A DNA stretch of 64,000 bases from Sarcophilus harrisii (GCF_902635505.1 NC_045426.1:331566374-331630373), one strand, 5' to 3'. Shown: positions 1-10,869, counted from the stretch's first letter. Program-made: numbers and translations. The notes: generated by a model not told the origin, from the sequence alone.

Positions 1-894
1 TCTAGGCCATATTCCTTGCTTTTACTGTTTAATAAATTCAGTAATATTTTCAGAATCCTATTAAAATGCATGTTTCTAGATAATATAAAATATGTGTGTG
101 TATTCATTCAAAAACTTATGGAAGTCCTACAATGTATATTTTAGAGAATCATAAAATATCAATATCAGAAAGAATCTCAGAGACTACATAACTGATACAA
201 GTCGTATTTGAAAAAGAATCTAGAGCCTAATCAACAAGTTGGTCAATCTACCATGCCTTAAAAACTTCCAGTATATTAAGTCTTCCTCTTAGTCCATCAC
301 TGTTGTGTATAACTCTATTTATACTGGCCATATAAAAGTATATAAATGCTAATCTATGTTATTTGGTAGTTATGATAATGAAAATATTATCTTATTATTA
401 TTATTATTTTATATGAAAGTACTTGAAATAATTGAAGACAATGCCTCCTGTCATCAAAGGAGAGAATCTATGTATATGATTTGCAAACTTTATAGTTATA
501 TATAAAAATCATTATCTTGTTTGTTATTAAATTTTTCTTTTTCCAAGCTTTTTCAAACAAATGCCATAAATGTATTACATATTTAAAAGGCAGAGCAAGT
601 TTTATATAATAAATTTGCTATTTTCTGTGCAATCATCTTTTTTATTATTCTATTATGTTATAAAATGCTTATTTCATTTCATAAATTAAAAATAACTAAA
701 AAATTTTGAAGTGATCATCAAGATATATTAAAACTATTCCCAGATCCTCTGCTTTATTAATGACTATGAATGACTCTTATTGATACAGCTCTAAAAAACA
801 TATCACTTCTCTATTGTAAAATATTAGCAATTTATCTTTATTAATCTCTTATGATAATTTATGTTTACTTTTTTATATTTCTCTTGAGTCATGT
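1..894. other. AT-rich intergenic DNA, no feature recognised
   Basis: Very AT-rich sequence with scattered short poly-A and poly-T runs. I see no open reading frame of note and no repeat family I can name here. Confidence 0.5.
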
Positions 895-1290
895 TTATGG
901 TTTAAAATTTCTATTTGGTTCTGGTCTTTTTTATCAGAAATTTTTGAAATTTCAATTAAAGATTTCATTTCATTAAAGATTGATTCTTTTCTGTCTATAA
1001 TTATACTCAGTTTTGCCTGGCAAGTTATTTTTCATTGTAAACTTTCACTACTTCATATACTTTGCCTTCTAGTATATTCTGTCTCAAGCTATGCAATCAT
1101 TTATAGTGGCATTTCTAACTTTACTGTAGTTCCTTTAATATTTTTTATTTCTCCTAGAAGCTCTAGGCTTTAACTATAACATTCCTGAAGAATTTTCATT
1201 TTGAAATTTCTTTGCATTATCTTTGTTTCTTCTTTGCACTTTGGTTCTAAGAGCTCTGGGAAATTTCCTTTTAAGACTTTTTGAACCCCT
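895..1290 (-). repeat. L1 fragment, ORF1 C-terminal region (antisense)
   Basis: Read on the minus strand, this matches the 3' part of marsupial L1 ORF1 and the start of the inter-ORF spacer. The words 'ctatttggttctggtc' and 'tatactcagttttgcctgg' are diverged forms of stretches that recur at the ORF1 end in other L1 copies of this window. It is heavily decayed and has no usable reading frame. It abuts a sense L1 piece covering the same part of ORF1. Confidence 0.6.
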
Positions 1291-2400
1291 AGATCAAAGA
1301 AAATATTCTATGAAAAAGAAAGAAACAAACAAAAAAGCCCAATTCAAATATACTGGAGCTACAATTAGACTTGAACAGGATTTACCAACATCTGCAATAA
1401 AAGACTGCAGGTCCTGGAATAATACATATTAACAATGTAAAGAATTAAATCTGTAGTCAAAAATATCATACCCAGCAAAATTAACCATAAACTTAAATGA
1501 AAAAAAGAACATTCAAAGAACTTGAAAAATTTCAGAACATTAACTCAACCAAAAGTGAATTCAATAGAAAATTTAACATGTATTAAAGATTAATTTCCAG
1601 GGATTGAGCAAGGACCTGTTGTTTATGATTTTTACATTGAAATGTGAACTATATGCTAAATATTGACATCAGTAATTGAATAATTCAAAAGAAAGATTGG
1701 GGCTGATTTGAGTATGATCTGACTCTAAAAAGCAAAACTGTCAGAAAAAGGTAGAAGTAGTAATTAGGCTATATGAATAAGGTTCAGAGGAAGAACTGAC
1801 AGAGAAGCATTAGATGGGGGAGGAGGACTGGTAATTCTTAAAACCTACTCACATTGAGAATGGGTTCAAAAGAGAAACCTACATGCATACACAAATACAT
1901 ATATATATGTATGTATATATACATATATGCATGTATGTATGTACACATACCATGAAGGATATAGCAACTTCCAAAATCTATAAAGAAACAAGGGATAGGG
2001 AATAGAATAAGATGGGGTATATAAGGGTGTGTAGGGACATTGGGATGAGGTGTGTAGATTAATGGTCAAGGGATAAAGAGGAAGGAAAAGAATGGCAAGT
2101 GATAAGGTGGGATACAGAAGAATGTAACCTGAGTTGGATTAAGATATGAAGATTAATGGAAATGGCATAAAGAGGGAGGAAAATAATAGAGAGAATATAA
2201 GGGAGCAATCCATGAGTGGGGGAGATTAAGTATTAGCAAAGTTGGAAGAGTTAGGGATAGGAAATAAGAGATAATTCACAAAAGTACAACTAGGATCAAG
2301 AGTAGAATTTGTTAGGAAAAAATTAGGGTCTGTAATTACTGATCTCAAAGTCAAACTTAAAGATCCAAGCAAGAGAGAAATCTACATTATGTATCAGTCA
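1291..2400 (+). repeat. L1 fragment, ORF1 C-terminus plus inter-ORF spacer (sense)
   Basis: The reading frame near 1350-1430 gives QFKYTGATIRLEQDLP, a diverged copy of the L1 ORF1 C-terminal motif (compare GATVRITQDLA on the minus strand near 43.55 kb). It is followed by the 'cccagcaaaatt' word and a purine-rich spacer. A TA/TG/CA microsatellite at about 1890-1950 interrupts it. Decayed and non-coding. Confidence 0.65.
1890..1950. repeat. TA/TG/CA microsatellite
   Basis: An alternating purine-pyrimidine tract of atat, gtat and acat units inside the sense L1 spacer. A second loose 'tatctatatag' cluster lies at about 2460-2535. Confidence 0.8.
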
Positions 2401-2869
2401 TACTAATACTGTGTTAGATGCTATGTATGTGTATAGTAATATGTATGTGTGTCTATAGATACATCTATATAAGGGGTGTATGAGTGTGTGGGTGAAAAAA
2501 TCTATATAGCTATATTTATATCTCTATCTATATAGGCTGTACATAATGCAACCTGCTTGAGAAGATGGAGGAGATGAAAGGGGGCCAAAGAATACAGTCA
2601 AAAGAGCACAGCATAGCAAAAAAACAAACAAAAAAAAAAAAACAAAAAAACCTACAAGGAAGCATTGACAGCAATGACAGATAATCTCTGCTATTATTAT
2701 ATATATTGTCTTGATATGAAACTTTATTCTTACATATTTTGGATCCTCCCTAATATTCTCCTGGACACATGACAATGTTTTATTTATTTTCCTTTTCTGT
2801 GGTTCTTTTTTGGTTTTCTTATTTTGTATATAATTTAAAATATACATATATTTTTAAATGACTAGGCTC

Positions 2870-3349
2870 TCTTTATTTTGTTTGTTTGTTTTGGGAGTCC
2901 AATTATTCTTAAGTTTTCTCTTCTCTGTCTGTTTTCTAGGGTGATTACATTTGATATGAGGTACCTTACATTTTCTTCTTGATTCAGTCTTCTTTTTCAT
3001 TCAGCCACATTATCAAAAAAATTTTTTTTTTATCTCACAAAGTAATTAGCATCTGTTTTATCCATTTTAATTTTTGGGCAGTTTGTTACTTGGAAAAGAT
3101 TTTGTATTTCTTATCCCAAGCCAAGAAATCCTTTTCCAATTCTTTTCTGCATAGCTTTTTCCAATTTTTTTAGATGTTTTTTCCAATTTTCCTTCTATCA
3201 TTCATTTTACTTATAAAAGTATTTTCTCTCTTTTTTTGAAACTTTTACATTTTTTTTTTACAAATTCTGGTTGAATTTGTGAATAAAATATGTTTTGAGG
3301 TTTTGCTAACAAATATTTTGGATTAATTCTCTTTCTCTCCCTCCTCCTC

Positions 3350-3385
<36 letters not shown>

Positions 3386-3700
3386 GTCAAATGTTCCATG
3401 TCAACATAATAGCTCTCTCCTCAGTCTGTCTTGGATATGTGACCAAGAAGTGTGTAGTAAGAAACAAAACTACCAGTTGAGTAGTGCTTCACTACATGAA
3501 TGAGGTCTCAGTATCACATTATGGGAGTAAGATCTCTTCTATCTCCTGATCACAGTCACAATCTTCATTCAGTATTTAGGTCCTGAAATAAAACACTTGT
3601 ACTTCTGGACCGTCCCCATCTCCAGTGTACACAGTCTTCTCAGTCTGTCTTCCTATGCTGACTGGAAAAATGAATGACTTTTTCTTGGATCAATGATATT
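2870..3700 (-). repeat. L1 5' region, ORF1 coiled coil and probable 5'UTR (antisense)
   Basis: The minus strand resembles the poly-lysine/glutamate coiled-coil part of L1 ORF1 ('ttttccaattcttttctgc' is the antisense of such a segment). The part beyond the TC tract at 3331-3386 looks like L1 5'UTR, but that assignment is weaker. Highly decayed. Confidence 0.4.
3331..3386. repeat. (TC)n microsatellite
   Basis: Nearly pure CT/TC dinucleotide tract of about 55 bp. It generates a spurious Arg/Glu-repeat frame on the minus strand. Confidence 0.95.
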
Positions 3701-4084
3701 TGTTTTCTAGATCAGTTTGGACTTATATTATGGAATGAGAAAATTCAGTGTATTTCTTCCTTCTGTAATTCTATCTTTTTTTCTGCTTCCTCAACCCCAT
3801 CATTCAATTTTCTAAATGGTCACTAAAAATCCCTTCAATAGTACATTTTAGAATTTTTTCCAGGTGGGAGAATCAAGCTAATTGGTCTATTATGTGAAAA
3901 TATTTCTTTCTTCTTTACTTGGATGCAAATTTTTTTTCTTAATCAATAGTTTGGCTTGTAATTTGATTTACATGGATTTTGTTAGTAATACAATTATTTC
4001 AATTTTGGGTAAAAGAAATGATTTGTTTACTCTTCTGTGATCTTCTCAGTAAAGGTTACAAAAATTGTCACTGCATACCTTATA

Positions 4085-4345
4085 GCTGGGGAACCTAGGT
4101 CATATAGGGCATAAAGTAATGATCCTGGAGTGAAGAAAACATGAATTCAAATTCAGCCATTAATACTTAGCAGCTGTGTCATTCTGGGTAAATTATTTAA
4201 TCTCTATTTTTGAGTTGCTTTTCTGCAAAATGAGGACATACTGGAGATGGAAGTAACAAAGCACTCCACGATCTTTGCCAAAATACCCCACAGATTTGGT
4301 CTAAGAGGTCACATTGAATCAGACATCACCAAACAAGAGACAATA
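4085..4345 (+). repeat. Marsupial tRNA-headed CORE-SINE, full length
   Basis: Read 5'-3': a weak tRNA-like head near 4090, the core ('aattcaaattcagcc', 'gcagctgtgtcattctggg', 'tctgcaaaatgagga'), then the tail 'cactccacgatctttgcc' and 'aatcagacatcacc'. That order is typical of the marsupial MIR/WALLSI-type SINEs, which end in a degenerate 'gtcggacatgactgaa' tail. Confidence 0.75.
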
Positions 4346-4364
4346 GCAACAAAGATAACCTTTT

Positions 4365-4580
4365 GGTTAGGAGTGAGAATACTTCTATTAAGAATTGCTT
4401 TCAAATATAGCATAAGACCTGTATTAGCTGTATCATCCAAGGCAAGTATTTAACCTCTATTTGTATGTTTCCTCATTTGAAAAGTGAAGATAGTAGCAGC
4501 ACCTAGGTTACCATAAACATCAAGAGAAATAATATTTTTAAGTACTTTGAAAAAATATTAGCTAATAATTATTATTTAAC
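4365..4580 (+). repeat. MIR-like SINE fragment
   Basis: Core words in order: 'ctgtatcatccaaggcaag', 'tttcctcatttgaaaagtg', 'tagcagcacctaggtt' and 'ttagctaataattattatt'. These match the MIR 3' half, in which an A/T-rich 'gctattattat' tail follows 'aaagtgcttt'. It sits directly downstream of another SINE. Confidence 0.6.
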
Positions 4581-4859
4581 ATTTGGAGGGAGTACTGCTG
4601 AGCAACCATACATTCTATCTTTATAATTATGAATGTTTAATTTATTCTGACAATCCAAAAACAAAAAATGAAAGCACAATGTAATATGAGAAGGTATATT
4701 ACATTTTTACTCTTATAGCCAAAACACATCCACTTAACCCATAGTGAGGTAAGGTATTAAGTCCAAATATTTTTCTTTTATTAAGACTTATTTCTATGTC
4801 ATTTAAAATAGATTTAAGATGTCTTCCCTTTCAAGAGGGACTCTGGAACATAGTTACAC

Positions 4860-4973
4860 TACTACATTGTGAGTAGGGTTATACATTGGTCTAACCATTC
4901 AGGAAAATAACATGGAATAATGTTAAGAAAATGTCTTAAATGTACATAGCCTTTGTGCAGAGATCATGCCCTT

Positions 4974-5008
<35 letters not shown>

Positions 5009-5160
5009 ACATGTAGACACTAAGGGAGTCATTGAAAAAATAAATGGCCCCATAAACAGCAAAACATTTACAATTGCACTTTTTATTGTAGAAAAGAACC
5101 AGAAATCAAAGTATATCAATTGGGAAGTGAATAACCAAATTTTTATACAAAAATGAAATA
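4860..5160 (+). repeat. L1 3' ORF2 fragment (sense), interrupted
   Basis: Diverged 3' end of L1 ORF2 and 3'UTR: 'aaaagaaccagaaatcaaag' and 'tatcaattgggaagtgaa' are decayed forms of the L1 stretch that elsewhere in the window reads 'aaagaattggaaaatgag ... atcaattggggaatgg' (near 53.8 kb). A (CA)n tract at 4979-5004 lies inside it. The element resumes after the RPL19 retropseudogene, at about 5846. Confidence 0.7.
4979..5004. repeat. (CA)n microsatellite
   Basis: About 13 CA units inside the L1 fragment. Confidence 0.95.
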
Positions 5161-5161
5161 A

Positions 5162-5840
5162 AACACTCTCCTTTCCTTTTCTTCACTGTGACTGCACCCA
5201 TGGTTGATCTTAGGTTTCAGAAGAGACTTCCTTTGATGTGGAAAGAAGATATGGCTTCACTTCAATGAGACCAGTGAAATTGCTAACACCAATTCCCATC
5301 AACAAATCTGGAAACTCATTAAAGATAGGTTGATCATCTTGACACGTTACTGTCCACGCTTGTGCCAGATGCTGAAAAAATATTATAGCTTAACAGAAGG
5401 AAAGGCATATGAGCAATGGTAAGGTAAATGCTCTTATACCTGAAAGAATGACCTGCATGAGAATAATGATTTTACGCTGTCTACTCCAAAAGACATCAAG
5501 AACCCAAAAAGTTTGACTGCCATATGCACCATAGCCTGTATTTGAAGCAGAAAATAAATGTATTCCTGAATAAGAAGATCCTCATACAGCATATTTATAA
5601 ATTCAAAGCTGACAAAACCTAGAAGCAGTTCCTAATTGACCAGGCTGAAGCTCAATTGACTAAGACTAAGGAATCATCAAAGCATTAGGAAGAGCATTGA
5701 CAGGTTAAGAAAGAGGAGGTCATCAAGGCTTTGTCTAGGAAGAAGATTAACAAAGAATTCTCCTATTTCTTTTGTTCATAGGAATTCTCTATTTAGTTCT
5801 CTCTATTTAGTTCATACAATAAAACTTGACAGACTGTTTA
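5162..5840 (+). pseudogene. RPL19P: RPL19 processed pseudogene (ribosomal protein eL19 retrocopy)
   Basis: Intron-less decayed copy of the mRNA for large-subunit ribosomal protein eL19. The reading starts ATG..LRFQKRL at 5200 (parent MSMLRLQKRL). After a frameshift from lost bases it continues [20 protein letters not shown] and KLIKDRLII, then [12 protein letters not shown] (parent PEKVTWMRRMRILR). Near the end the DNA still reads 'tgaccaggctgaagctc' and 'gaggtcatcaaggctttgtc'. Stops and frameshifts occur throughout, so it encodes nothing. A pyrimidine-rich 'ctctcctttccttttc' just before the ATG looks like the retained 5'TOP leader of a ribosomal-protein mRNA, and an AATAAA lies near 5819. 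L1 sequence continues on both sides, so the retrocopy landed in an existing L1. Identity is sure; exact ends are approximate. Confidence 0.9.
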
Positions 5841-5845
5841 AAATA

Positions 5846-6010
5846 AATTCAATAGAATATGTTCACACTGTAAGAAATGATGAATAAAAGGATACAGGAT
5901 TTAGCATTCAAGGAATTATAGAAAGATGTATATGGTCTTAGGAAAAACAAATAAACCACAATCAGTAAAAAATAGAAACATCATGAGTGCACGAAAGCAA
6001 ATAGGACAAA
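5846..6010 (+). repeat. L1 fragment (sense), continuation
   Basis: 'ctgtaagaaatgatgaata' and the following bases match the L1 segment that should come next after the piece ending at 5160. This supports one L1 split by the RPL19 retrocopy. Confidence 0.55.
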
Positions 6011-6814
6011 AAAGAAAATAGTGCTTTTTTATTTGGAATGGCCCATAAGTGAACATAAGAAAATGTACCTCTCTCCTGCCTTTGTAATGGTGGGAAACTA
6101 TGAATTAGTACAATTTCAGTTCACATGTCATTGAATTTTGTGGAACTGATTTCTTTTTATTTCTTTTTTATTCTTTGTTACAAAGGATTACTCTGTAAGT
6201 AGAGGCTGAGTTATATTTAAAATGGTGATAAAATACAAATTTTAAAAATACAAAAAATAAAAATTCCTCTATAATTTGCTTTATATTAATCATTAAAAGA
6301 TTTGTGAAACATTTCTGTGGTTAAAAAGACTATTGTGATTTTCACATGTGCATTAAAAGCATCTAGTTGAAAAAATAACTTTTAACGCATTGAATCTTCA
6401 AGAAAGGCACTACTGTCACTAATCATCTCTGACTGCCAATGGCACCAAAAGTATCATTGAACTTCTTTATTTAAATGGTTTTTGTGACATATGCCTCTGA
6501 GTTTGTTGCTTGGTTACCCACTCAGAAAAGAACAAGCAGAAAACAGATAAAAAGAGACATTTGCTCACTACCATGACCAGGTGGCAAAATCATGCCAGAT
6601 GTCCTTTCTCTACTTTCTTCTCTGTAGTCCTTCCTAATTTATGACCAGTAAAGAAAGCAAAATGATAGAAAGGGAAGTTATACCTTTCATATATTTGCTG
6701 AATTCAGATTCAGAAGCTAATTTGAGAATTTTTGTCATCATACATTTCAAACCACCAAGTCTTACAACTTCAACATAACTTCCCCTGAAATTTTCATTCT
6801 GGGATCAAACAGAA
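6011..6814. other. No recognised feature
   Basis: Moderately AT-rich unique-looking sequence. I found no gene, clear repeat or motif. Confidence 0.4.
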
Positions 6815-7330
6815 AATATATACAGATGGTTGAGATAATGGCCCTGTTAGACAGTTCCCTCATGCTTCTTCCTTCCCCTTTCCCCATCATAATTTTGTTA
6901 CTCTCAGCAAATGGGTTAGAGGTACATTTTGTAAATTTTATTCATATCCTCACTCCAGAAGAATTCCCTGGAGTCCTGAGGAAACTCCATTTTAAATATA
7001 CCTAATCCATTTTCTCTCCACACCACCTCCCTGTTAGAGAAACAAAATCCAAATGTAACCAACATGCATAATGAAGTAAAATGAATTTCTGCATTGATCA
7101 TAGCTAAGAAAAATACATCTCACTCTATACTCCAACCCTTTAATTGTCAAGATGTGGACAGTATGCACCATCACTAGTCCTCTTGAATCTTGTTTGGTCA
7201 TTACATTGATCAGAGTTTTTAAGTCTTTCAAATTGATTGTCTGGCTAATGATATTATATAAAATATTCTTCAAGTTTTGCTCACTTCATATTCAGTATTT
7301 ACATGTCTTCACAGGTTTCTCTGAAACTGA
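6815..7330 (-). repeat. Old L1 3' fragment (antisense)
   Basis: The words 'cattacattgatcagagttt', 'taagtctttcaaattg' and 'tcttcacaggtttctctgaa' occur in this order in antisense marsupial L1 3' regions. The same 'cattacattgatcagaattc' phrase recurs at about 11050. Decayed. Confidence 0.55.
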
Positions 7331-7344
7331 GTGTCTCCTCTATA

Positions 7345-7545
7345 TCAGCAATAAGACAAATGGCAAAGTGGAAAAAACTTTATTTTGGAATCAGATGACC
7401 TAGGTTTAAATCCCACTTCCAATACTTACTCTCTAACTGTTGGAAAATTATTTTATCTCCCTTAGATCCTATTTCATCATTTCTAAAATGAGGGAGTTAA
7501 ATTGAGATCCCTTTTAGCTCTAAATTTATGATGATATAGGATAAA
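7345..7545 (+). repeat. MIR-like SINE fragment
   Basis: Core words: 'tggaatcagatgacctagg', 'tttaaatcccacttcc', 'tcatcatttctaaaatgagg', then 'gagatcccttttagctc'. The order matches a MIR-class SINE in sense. Confidence 0.7.
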
Positions 7546-7674
7546 TTAGAATATGGGGAGATGAATATTCTCATATAGGAATATCCTCAGTGGAGTGAAA
7601 GGGAAGGGAAGTTGGAATTGAATGGACAAGGGCATGGCCAAGAAAGTTTTTCATTATTGACTCAATGTGTATAC

Positions 7675-7915
7675 TCTTGGAGCAGTGAGGTGGCCCAAAG
7701 ACAGGTCTGGAATCAGGAAGACTCCTTTCTGGCCTCAAACACTTACTAGCTGTGAATTTCTGAGCAAGTCACTTAACCCTGTGTGCCCCAGTTTTCTCAT
7801 CTGTAAAATAAGCTGGAGAATGATATGGCAAACTACTTCAGTATCTCTAACAAGAAAACCTCAAAGTGGGTTACTGTGGGACATGTGACATGATATGGCT
7901 AAAAAACAACTGAAT
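7675..7915 (+). repeat. Marsupial tRNA-headed CORE-SINE, full length
   Basis: Head 'ggagcagtgaggtggccc', core 'aatcaggaagactcc' and 'gagcaagtcacttaaccc', tail 'ggcaaactacttcagtatc' and 'aaaaaacaactgaata'. This is one of the best-preserved SINE copies here and it creates a meaningless 73-codon frame. Confidence 0.85.
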
Positions 7916-8179
7916 ACATGCTCCTAGACTTTAAATGCAGAGAAAAAGAAAACAGTTGAAAGTGTTTAAGGGCAAGACAGCCAAGATGGCTTATATTGTC
8001 TACCTAGACAAAGCATCAGTTGAAAGAAAAAAAAATTGATGCATTTATTTTTGAGTTAATTTACGTTGCCATCTTACACTGCTCCCTGGTGGCTTGCTAA
8101 ATATTACAGCTTGGACAACTGCTCCAAAACATACCCAGTCAAAGCATTGGGATGTGAAACAAATGCTTCATGGTAAATT

Positions 8180-8300
8180 CACTCATATACCGGAGAACTG
8201 GAAGGGATTTTAGGGGTTATCTTGTACAATCCTCTCATTTTACTGCTGAGGAAACTGAAGTCCAGGGAAATGACTTGCTTGCGCTGATGCAAATAGTGTC
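8180..8300 (+). repeat. Short MIR-related repeat fragment
   Basis: Words 'aactggaagggattttagg', 'ctcattttactgctgagg' and 'aaactgaagtccaggg' are the common 'attttacagatgaggaaactgaggccc' module of mammalian MIR-class repeats. Confidence 0.5.
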
Positions 8301-9237
8301 AGAGTTGCTTTTTTGTATTTGTAACTTTTGTTATATATTTGAGGACTATATATTTATGAGTTTGGGACATTGCAATTTGTTTTTTTTTTAATAAGGCTAT
8401 GATATTTTAATAGTTAAATAAGAATTTTGAGGGTATTGGTGAGACCTAGCATATGATGTGTCCTTCAACATTGGAGATTATAATCTCTTTGAAAACCTAG
8501 TGGAATTGTTAATTAATAGATCAATATTAAGCTATTTAAAGGACTGATTTTAACTAATACATTCCATTGTGAAGTGAAGGTCTTATTTCCTTTAATTGTT
8601 TTACTATTCTCTTTTTTTGTAAAATATTTAAATGGCAGATCATAGCTACTCTCTTAACTATTTAAGGTCCATTCCATTCTATCATGCTAAAAATTAAAGA
8701 CTAAAGGAATTTGGAGTTGATGAAGCTCCCAATCACTAAAGTTCATTAAGATCTTTTGGGATACTAATATTTTCAAAGACATATAATTTCTTAGTTTCAA
8801 TTTTGTGTCATCCACAAACATAAAAGCACGCAAATGATTAACTTAAAGTATATATAATGTAAAAAAAAAAATCAAAGAACTTTGTGCTACTCTACTTGAC
8901 ACCTTCCTTAAAGCTAATATCAATTTAACAATCACTCATTACTGAATCTAGTTCTTAAATTAGGTTTAAACATATTTATTATACAATCTACATCTCCATT
9001 TTGAATAAAAGAAAGTATAAGTCAATATCAATTGTGAATACAGGTTTCAAAATTGTGTCCAGCCTAGAAGATGGATTCATATAAGGAGTCATTATATAGA
9101 GATACTGGTAACCTTAGACTAATCTTTTCCACTTGATAATACCGAAAGAAAGCAAAAGAAAATTGGGAAATTGTATTGAATCATTGAAATAATTTTATTA
9201 TTCTCTCTTGTTTGTGCTATCAGAATAAAATCCATAT
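8301..9237. other. No recognised feature
   Basis: AT-rich sequence without ORFs or repeats I can name. Confidence 0.4.
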
Positions 9238-9402
9238 TTAATTTAATTTTATTCTTTTTCTCAATTGCAAATCAAAAATTTTTAACATTCATTTTTTAAA
9301 ATGTTAAGTTCCTAATACTCTCTTTTCTTTTTTTCCTGTCCCCCTCCTTGAAAAGGCAACCAATTTGATATGGATTATAAATCTGCTTCTATGCAAAACA
9401 TA
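9238..9402 (-). repeat. L1 3'UTR tail (antisense)
   Basis: Starts with the antisense of an L1 tail ('attttattctttttctc'), then 'tttttaacattcattttt' and 'aaggcaaccaatttgatatg'. The same 3'UTR appears in sense at 41397-41682 and, more diverged, in antisense at 55180-55525. Confidence 0.65.
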
Positions 9403-9444
9403 GAAGGGTGGAATCCAAGAGATTTATTTTTCTGTTTTGTATTG

Positions 9445-9850
9445 TGTTCAAGGTTGGTATCAATTAAAATAGCTTAACTTTTTTTTAATAATTAGAGCAT
9501 TAGATCATTTTCTCAGAAGCATCCAAAAGTTTGTTAACTTCCTTTATGTTCCTAAACACAACTTTTAAATTACTTTGGGGATTACAGAGAATCCCTAAGG
9601 ATAAAAAAGGCAGAAGTTAAATTAGCATCTTGATCCAATCTGTGATCCTTTGGAATTTTCCAGGAGCACAGTTTAGGATAGGAAGAAAATGTTATAATGC
9701 TCTCTACACAAATTAATGGTAAGAGGCCTTAAAATAGAAGTGGCAGTATTCTGTTAAAAGATCATAACACTGTAACCTTATTCTGAATTATAGGAAATAT
9801 GATTTTTGCTTCATTACCTGTCTTAGGAAAAGTTGAAAGAAAGGTAAAGA
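9445..9850 (+). promoter_or_regulatory. Candidate promoter and first non-coding exon of OR-A
   Basis: This stretch aligns with the reverse complements of 31700-32230 and 56815-57370, which lie upstream of the other two receptors. In gene order it has 'ggtatcaattaaaatagctt', a homeodomain-like TAATAATTAG at 9486-9495, TCCCTAAGGA at 9592-9601 (one base off the Olf-1/EBF consensus TCCCNNGGGA), then 'gttaaattagcatc' and 'gatcctttggaattttcc'. A possible splice donor AAG|GTAAAG at 9843/9844 is shared with the OR-C block. Homeodomain plus Olf-1/EBF sites are the known signature of olfactory receptor promoters. The homology is seen in the sequence; promoter function and the exon are inferred. Confidence 0.6.
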
Positions 9851-9995
9851 TGTAAAATAATGTGCAAACAAACATTACAGCCAAATTTAAGTAAGGTTAA
9901 ATAGTCAAGTCAGGAAACACATCTATGTTTGATGCTGTCTTAAGCCATTTAGAAAATTTTAGAAATTTGTGTGAATAACTTCTTTTTATTTTCAG

Positions 9996-10053
9996 AAATA
10001 TGGAAGAACCAACTGACTTGGAATTAAATGGGTACTGGATCTCATACTGAGAG
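9996..10053 (+). other. Candidate 58-nt non-coding 5' exon of OR-A
   Basis: Preceded by a strong acceptor (TTCTTTTTATTTTCAG ending at 9995) and followed by a donor GAG|GTAAAT at 10053/10054. The same donor context is kept in the OR-B block (CTGAGAG|GTAAAT) and the OR-C block (CTTAGAG|GTAAAT). It would splice to the coding exon at 11871 across a 1,817-bp intron. Confidence 0.5.
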
Positions 10054-10379
10054 GTAAATGAGGGAAAGAACTGTCTTAGTAAGAGCGATTTTTGGAGATA
10101 GAACTGGAAGCTGGGGATAATCTTAGTATAGAAATAGTCAAAGGTAAAGAAATGCAATACAGATGGTTCCAGGCTTAAGCATGTATCCTGTGGAATAGTA
10201 ACTACAAGTAAAGAATGTACAAACCAAACTGAAAAGGTTGGAGGGCATATTTTGCTGGAGCAGAAAAAACAAACAACTATTGTTTTCTGTTTACTGGAAT
10301 ATCTTTACTGGGGAAAGCAATGTTTTTAAAAAATTGATTCTAATATATCATCCTTTATTAGCTTCCACTAGATTGCTGA

Positions 10380-10560
10380 TTACTGAGCCCTGGATTTAGT
10401 TGGCTCAGGTTTCTCCTCTATAAATCATAGAATTGGACTAAGATGACTTCAGACTCTAATATTCTATATTTTTTATTCCCTCCTAAGTCAGCTATTCTAT
10501 GTTTTAAATTATAAAGTCCCTTCTAATGGGCTATTTTATGTTCTGTGTTCTGAGTGTCTT
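10380..10560 (+). repeat. MIR-like SINE fragment
   Basis: Words 'gttggctcaggtttctcctc', 'tataaatcatagaattgg' and 'cttcagactctaatattcta' resemble a diverged MIR 3' half. Confidence 0.4.
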
Positions 10561-10869
10561 TTTCCATCCATTGCATTATATTAAACATTTTTTAATTGTA
10601 TTTTCTTACAATTTTCAAAACAAATTAATCCATTTTTGCCTTTTATTTTCAAATCAGTGTATGCATCCTGTATCACTTCTAATTCTTTGCTACAAAATTA
10701 AATAGTTGAAGACTTGTAACAAAGAAAATTGTAAAGAAAACACCAAACTTATATGCAGAATTTTATCTAACAATTTGTGGATCATCACCCCACCTCTTTG
10801 CCAAGAACATGACATGGTTTTTAGTTATTCAGAATTAAGTTTTTAGTGACATTTTCTGAAGTATTTTGT

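Noticed and set aside
3211-3399. Arg/Glu-repeat protein on the minus strand
   Set aside because: Translation of the (TC)n microsatellite.
7667-7888. 73-codon frame
   Set aside because: Lies fully inside a CORE-SINE.
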